From: Hermatobates lingyangjiaoensis
Taxonomy: Eukaryota > Arthropoda > Insecta > Hemiptera > Hermatobatidae
Assembly (NCBI GenBank): GCA_026182355.1
Contig: JAPFBL010000359.1
Coordinates: 186,001-250,000, forward strand
Length of the DNA: 64,000 nt
Direction of reading: 5' to 3'
How positions within the stretch are numbered: position 1 is the first letter of the stretch; every line of letters begins with the position of its first letter. Both the position numbers and the translations under genes were made by a program. Of this stretch, positions 60,896 through 64,000 are shown piece by piece. The notes below the pieces were generated by a model. It had not been told where the DNA came from. It was given only the letters and a program-made list of their open reading frames with translations, and did not search any database.

Positions 60896-61882
60896 GAATA
60901 CTTTTGTTTCTGCGAATAGTGGCTTCAAATACAGACTGGAATACCTCCCATACTTTTCAAGAAGTAACACAGACAGTTTTATAACTCTTGACTCTAAATA
61001 CAAGTTCTTTTACATGAAAGCAAATTACTGTTTGACAGTCTTACTAATTTTTTTATTCATAGTAGCTCCATAATTCAACAGTAATATTCTCTATTATGGA
61101 ACAGCTAATTAAGGTGTTTACTACAGTGCACTATAACATTTGTTGGAGTTAGACCTCAATATAGTAACCGCATTTATTACTTTTTTTTCTGTAATTGCAT
61201 TGATAATTATTTCACTATTTAGAGCCTTATTCATAATAGGAATGAAGCTCAAAAACTGGTCAATAGTTTTATTTATGTTAAATGAGGAAACAATTAAAGT
61301 TAAAGGACAGTATGTACAAAGAAAACTCACTAGGTATATCGCACATTAAAAATCCTCAGTTGTTTTTAACTATATAAATGTTACTGTAAATGAAACAGTA
61401 TTTATAAAGTGTGGTGAGTTAAACAATTTTAGTTGGCTATATTTTTATGTAATTTTGTATTAGTTAGTATTAATTCGTTTTTTGGTTGGATCAGTATCAT
61501 ATGTTTGTACAATCTACAGAGTTGTGTGTTAAAACTTCTATTAATAATTGTATTAATTTTAAACCTCTACTACAGGAGTTCATTTTTTTTTAAATTTGAT
61601 ACTTCTGTAAGTCCTTTTATTTCGTCTGGAGATTTGTATTATGACATTTTATATTCTATAGTTTTGCATACTTTGATTTGTGTCTTTGTTTATTTGAGTT
61701 CTCCCTCCCTCCGATGTTTACTTAAAGAAGTCGAGCTCACTGGATACAAATCCAGTATCCAGTTCATGAAATCTCAGTCTAGAACAATCTGTACAAAATA
61801 CGTACCTACCAGTTTAGGTACTTATTTTATAAAGATCTGGCTCAGCATTTTTCCTCACTGGAACAATATTGAGAGAAGGTGA
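60896..61882 (+). pseudogene. Degraded multi-span membrane protein, possibly chemoreceptor-like
   Basis: Three open stretches lie in tandem: 60897-61070 (ends in a span, NYCLTVLLIFLFIVAP), 61134-61346 (span IVTAFITFFSVIALIIISLF; same frame, separated by three in-frame stops), and 61433-61879 (two or three spans, including LLLIIVLILNLYY and ILYSIVLHTLICVFVYLSSP; shifted frame). Together about 300 residues with at least four hydrophobic spans separated by polar loops with Lys/Arg/Glu, unlike simple AT-rich noise. Spacing recalls the first half of arthropod gustatory receptors, but no diagnostic motif is present. May be a pseudogene or, less likely, a real gene with small introns. Confidence 0.25.
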
Positions 61883-61889
61883 ACCCATA

Positions 61890-63150
61890 ATCCTGATTCT
61901 TCTCAATCTTGGTTTGGAAACCTTGTGGCTAACATAATATGATTGGCTCACTCACAAATGTTTGGGACCATACAACGTGAGTTGTATGCCTGTACCGTAT
62001 GTTGTATATCTGTACCATATGTTTTTATAGTACAGAGTCATATGTAGAATACATTAGAGTGGTATAGTGATTTCTCTTACTGTAAAGTATAAAGGCTCGA
62101 CTACGTTCTGCAAGTAAGTTAAGCATGAATGGTTCATTCAATCACTTTTTAACCATCTGTCTTTAGCCAGTGGGACTTCTCTAATGGAGGATCTTTCCTG
62201 TTATCCAGTAGCAGGTGTATGTGCGAGTACTTGGGAATTCGTGAATTACGGGATTCTATCCTTTTAAGTAACAAGTCCCAGAATTTTTGACGACTGAAGT
62301 CTCCTTAAACATAAGTCCAGTGTTATTAATATATGTCACTCCCTATCACATGTTGTTCTACCATATTATTTCAAGATGTTTGACATTACCTAGTACTCGT
62401 GACATTGCTAGAGTTATCTGTACCTAGAGACGGTTCTCGAATGGATTACCATTTATTTAAAACCATTTTTCTCAATATAACTGACTTTCATCAACTCTTA
62501 TAATTTATGTTAAAACCTTCTTTACAAACATTACCTAAATAACTTTTCACACAATAATAATTTTCCTTTCTTTTCCCATCAAAACAATATTTCACCTTTT
62601 AAACTACTATAAAAAAGAAATCTAATTTTCCAAGGAGTATAACTTAACAAAATAATATTAATTTTAAAAAAGCTAAACATTTTATTTTATTTATTTTAAG
62701 CTTTTTGAAATTACTAAAAAAAAACATAAGTCCCACTTTCTGTTACTTTTATACAAATTTAGCTTTTATTAATTTATTGCCTTAGAAAAAATAAATGGAA
62801 ACAAGATATAGGAGATATTAAATTAAAGATAAAAATAGAAAAGTTGAATTAGATGTGCTTGAATAAAAACTTCTTTCAATCAACCTTTTTTATAACCAGA
62901 AAGTGTTGTTTATATTTTTTTAAATGTGACCAAAATGAACAATTAATTTCAAGAAAAGTGTTCAATGATATAATATTCCTTTATAATATCGAAAATATCT
63001 TTTTTAATGGATTTAGCAAACAAAATAACTAACATGTACATTAAAATGAAATTAAAATAGCATGCCAAAATTAAAATTTAAAGTATTCATCAATTAATAT
63101 TATTGAATTTAATAGAATTCATCAATTTCAAATATATATTTAAGAAAAAG
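61890..63150. other. No feature recognised
   Basis: Nothing supported. Confidence 0.45.
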
Positions 63151-63159
63151 AAACATTTA

Positions 63160-63162
<3 letters not shown>

Positions 63163-63194
<32 letters not shown>
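63163..63194. repeat. (TA)n microsatellite
   Basis: About 16 TA units at the left border of the next repeat end. Confidence 0.95.
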
Positions 63195-63197
<3 letters not shown>

Positions 63198-63346
63198 TTC
63201 ACAAACAAAGAAAAGCAACACACAGAGAAAGAGACATACTTACAAACTCAAATTTTCGGATGATCTGTCTTCAGGAGAAAATAGAATGGGCGACCAAGCA
63301 CGCCGGAAACACAACGGTTATATATTTTATAACATAACTTCTGTGC
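63195..63346 (-). mobile_element. (TA)n-ended repeat with CTGAAGACAGATCATCCGAA core
   Basis: On the minus strand: TCCTGAAGACAGATCATCCG, AAAATTTGAGTTTGTAAG, GTGTGTTGCTTTTCTTTG, ending GTGAACTGATATATATA. A second (TA)n at 63347-63372 bounds the other side. Confidence 0.75.
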
Positions 63347-63653
63347 TATATATATATATATATATATATATTAGATCATTTTAACAGGCTTTATGCACCC
63401 AAGAACAGAATTTAAAAATGGAAAGAACATTATTATTTATTAGATTATTATTATTAACGATATCTTAAAGTTTAAGGTTCATATTTGTGAATTTTATTTC
63501 GTAATATTTCAGGTTTCTTCACATTTGACGAATAAAAGCATGAGTTATTAAATTATTATGCAGCAAGTATGTGTAGGTAGTGCATTGTTTGGAGAGTTTT
63601 AATAAACACCTTGGCAGCTCAACCTCTTTTTTCCTTAATTTAAAAATGTAATT

Positions 63654-63666
63654 CCCCCCCCCCCCC
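63654..63666. repeat. Poly(C) tract
   Basis: Thirteen consecutive C, rare in this AT-rich background and prone to length error. The surrounding 63380-64000 shows nothing else. Confidence 0.9.
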
Positions 63667-64000
63667 TATGATTTACATTCTTTTAATTTTATTTAATTTT
63701 CCTGTTGCTACCATCTTAGTTATCTTTAACGATAATGATCATCAGTTTTTCAATTTTTAAAACTCTGGTTCACTGTTTCAAGAAAGTTAAGAATTTATTT
63801 CTATAACTATTCATATAGAGATGTGTATATGAATTTCTAAGATTCTGATTCTGTTTCAAGTAACAGAAGTTATTCTCCGATAACTATTCATATAGAGATG
63901 TACATGAATTACTCAAATTCTGTCTGTTTGTCTTGCAAATGAATTAACTTTTATTTGCAAAGTTGGTGGGATTTATTACCACCTACAGTATTAACCAATG

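Overview
The window looks like nuclear DNA of an arthropod. It is AT-rich, dense in transposable elements and (TA)n arrays, and holds one recognisable multi-exon gene with long introns. Two copies of a tRNA-derived SINE end in units matching the arthropod telomere repeat TTAGG (complementary strand CCTAA). The species cannot be named from sequence alone. A non-insect arthropod such as a chelicerate is plausible, but that is inference.

The only confident host gene is a cGMP-dependent protein kinase (PKG) on the minus strand, from about 44317 (most 5' exon seen) to the stop codon at 5740-5742. I defined thirteen exons from GT-AG borders and checked that reading phase carries across all twelve junctions. 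Together they encode about 633 residues: the pseudosubstrate segment, cyclic-nucleotide domains A and B, a hinge, the protein kinase domain and the AGC-type C-terminal tail. The N-terminal dimerisation exon and promoter are not in the window or could not be recognised, so they probably lie beyond 64000. The product would be a cytosolic or membrane-associated Ser/Thr kinase released from autoinhibition by cGMP.

Most of the rest is repeats. 1-5739 (downstream of the gene) holds a hAT fragment and a large inverted-repeat element. The introns (5836-44171) hold foldback elements, hAT MITEs, SINEs, Jockey-like LINE fragments and two near-identical 1.6 kb elements carrying a CCCA minisatellite. 44318-64000 (upstream or far intron of the gene) holds further hAT, SINE, LINE, mariner-like and foldback sequences, and a degraded multi-membrane-span reading frame.

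The most unusual feature is a large set of foldback repeats. Many have arms of exactly equal length (47, 69, 83, 109, 123, 190 bp), and many ends run into (TA)n arrays. At least a dozen otherwise dissimilar families carry, near the hinge or end, the same pattern: CUGANGA-like box, short stem-loop, then (C)GAAA. This resembles a hammerhead ribozyme core, as known from Penelope-like retroelements. Two insertions have clear 11-12 bp target duplications. I propose a diversified group of non-autonomous, (TA)n-associated elements with hammerhead-like ends. This is a hypothesis from reading alone and no structure search was run.
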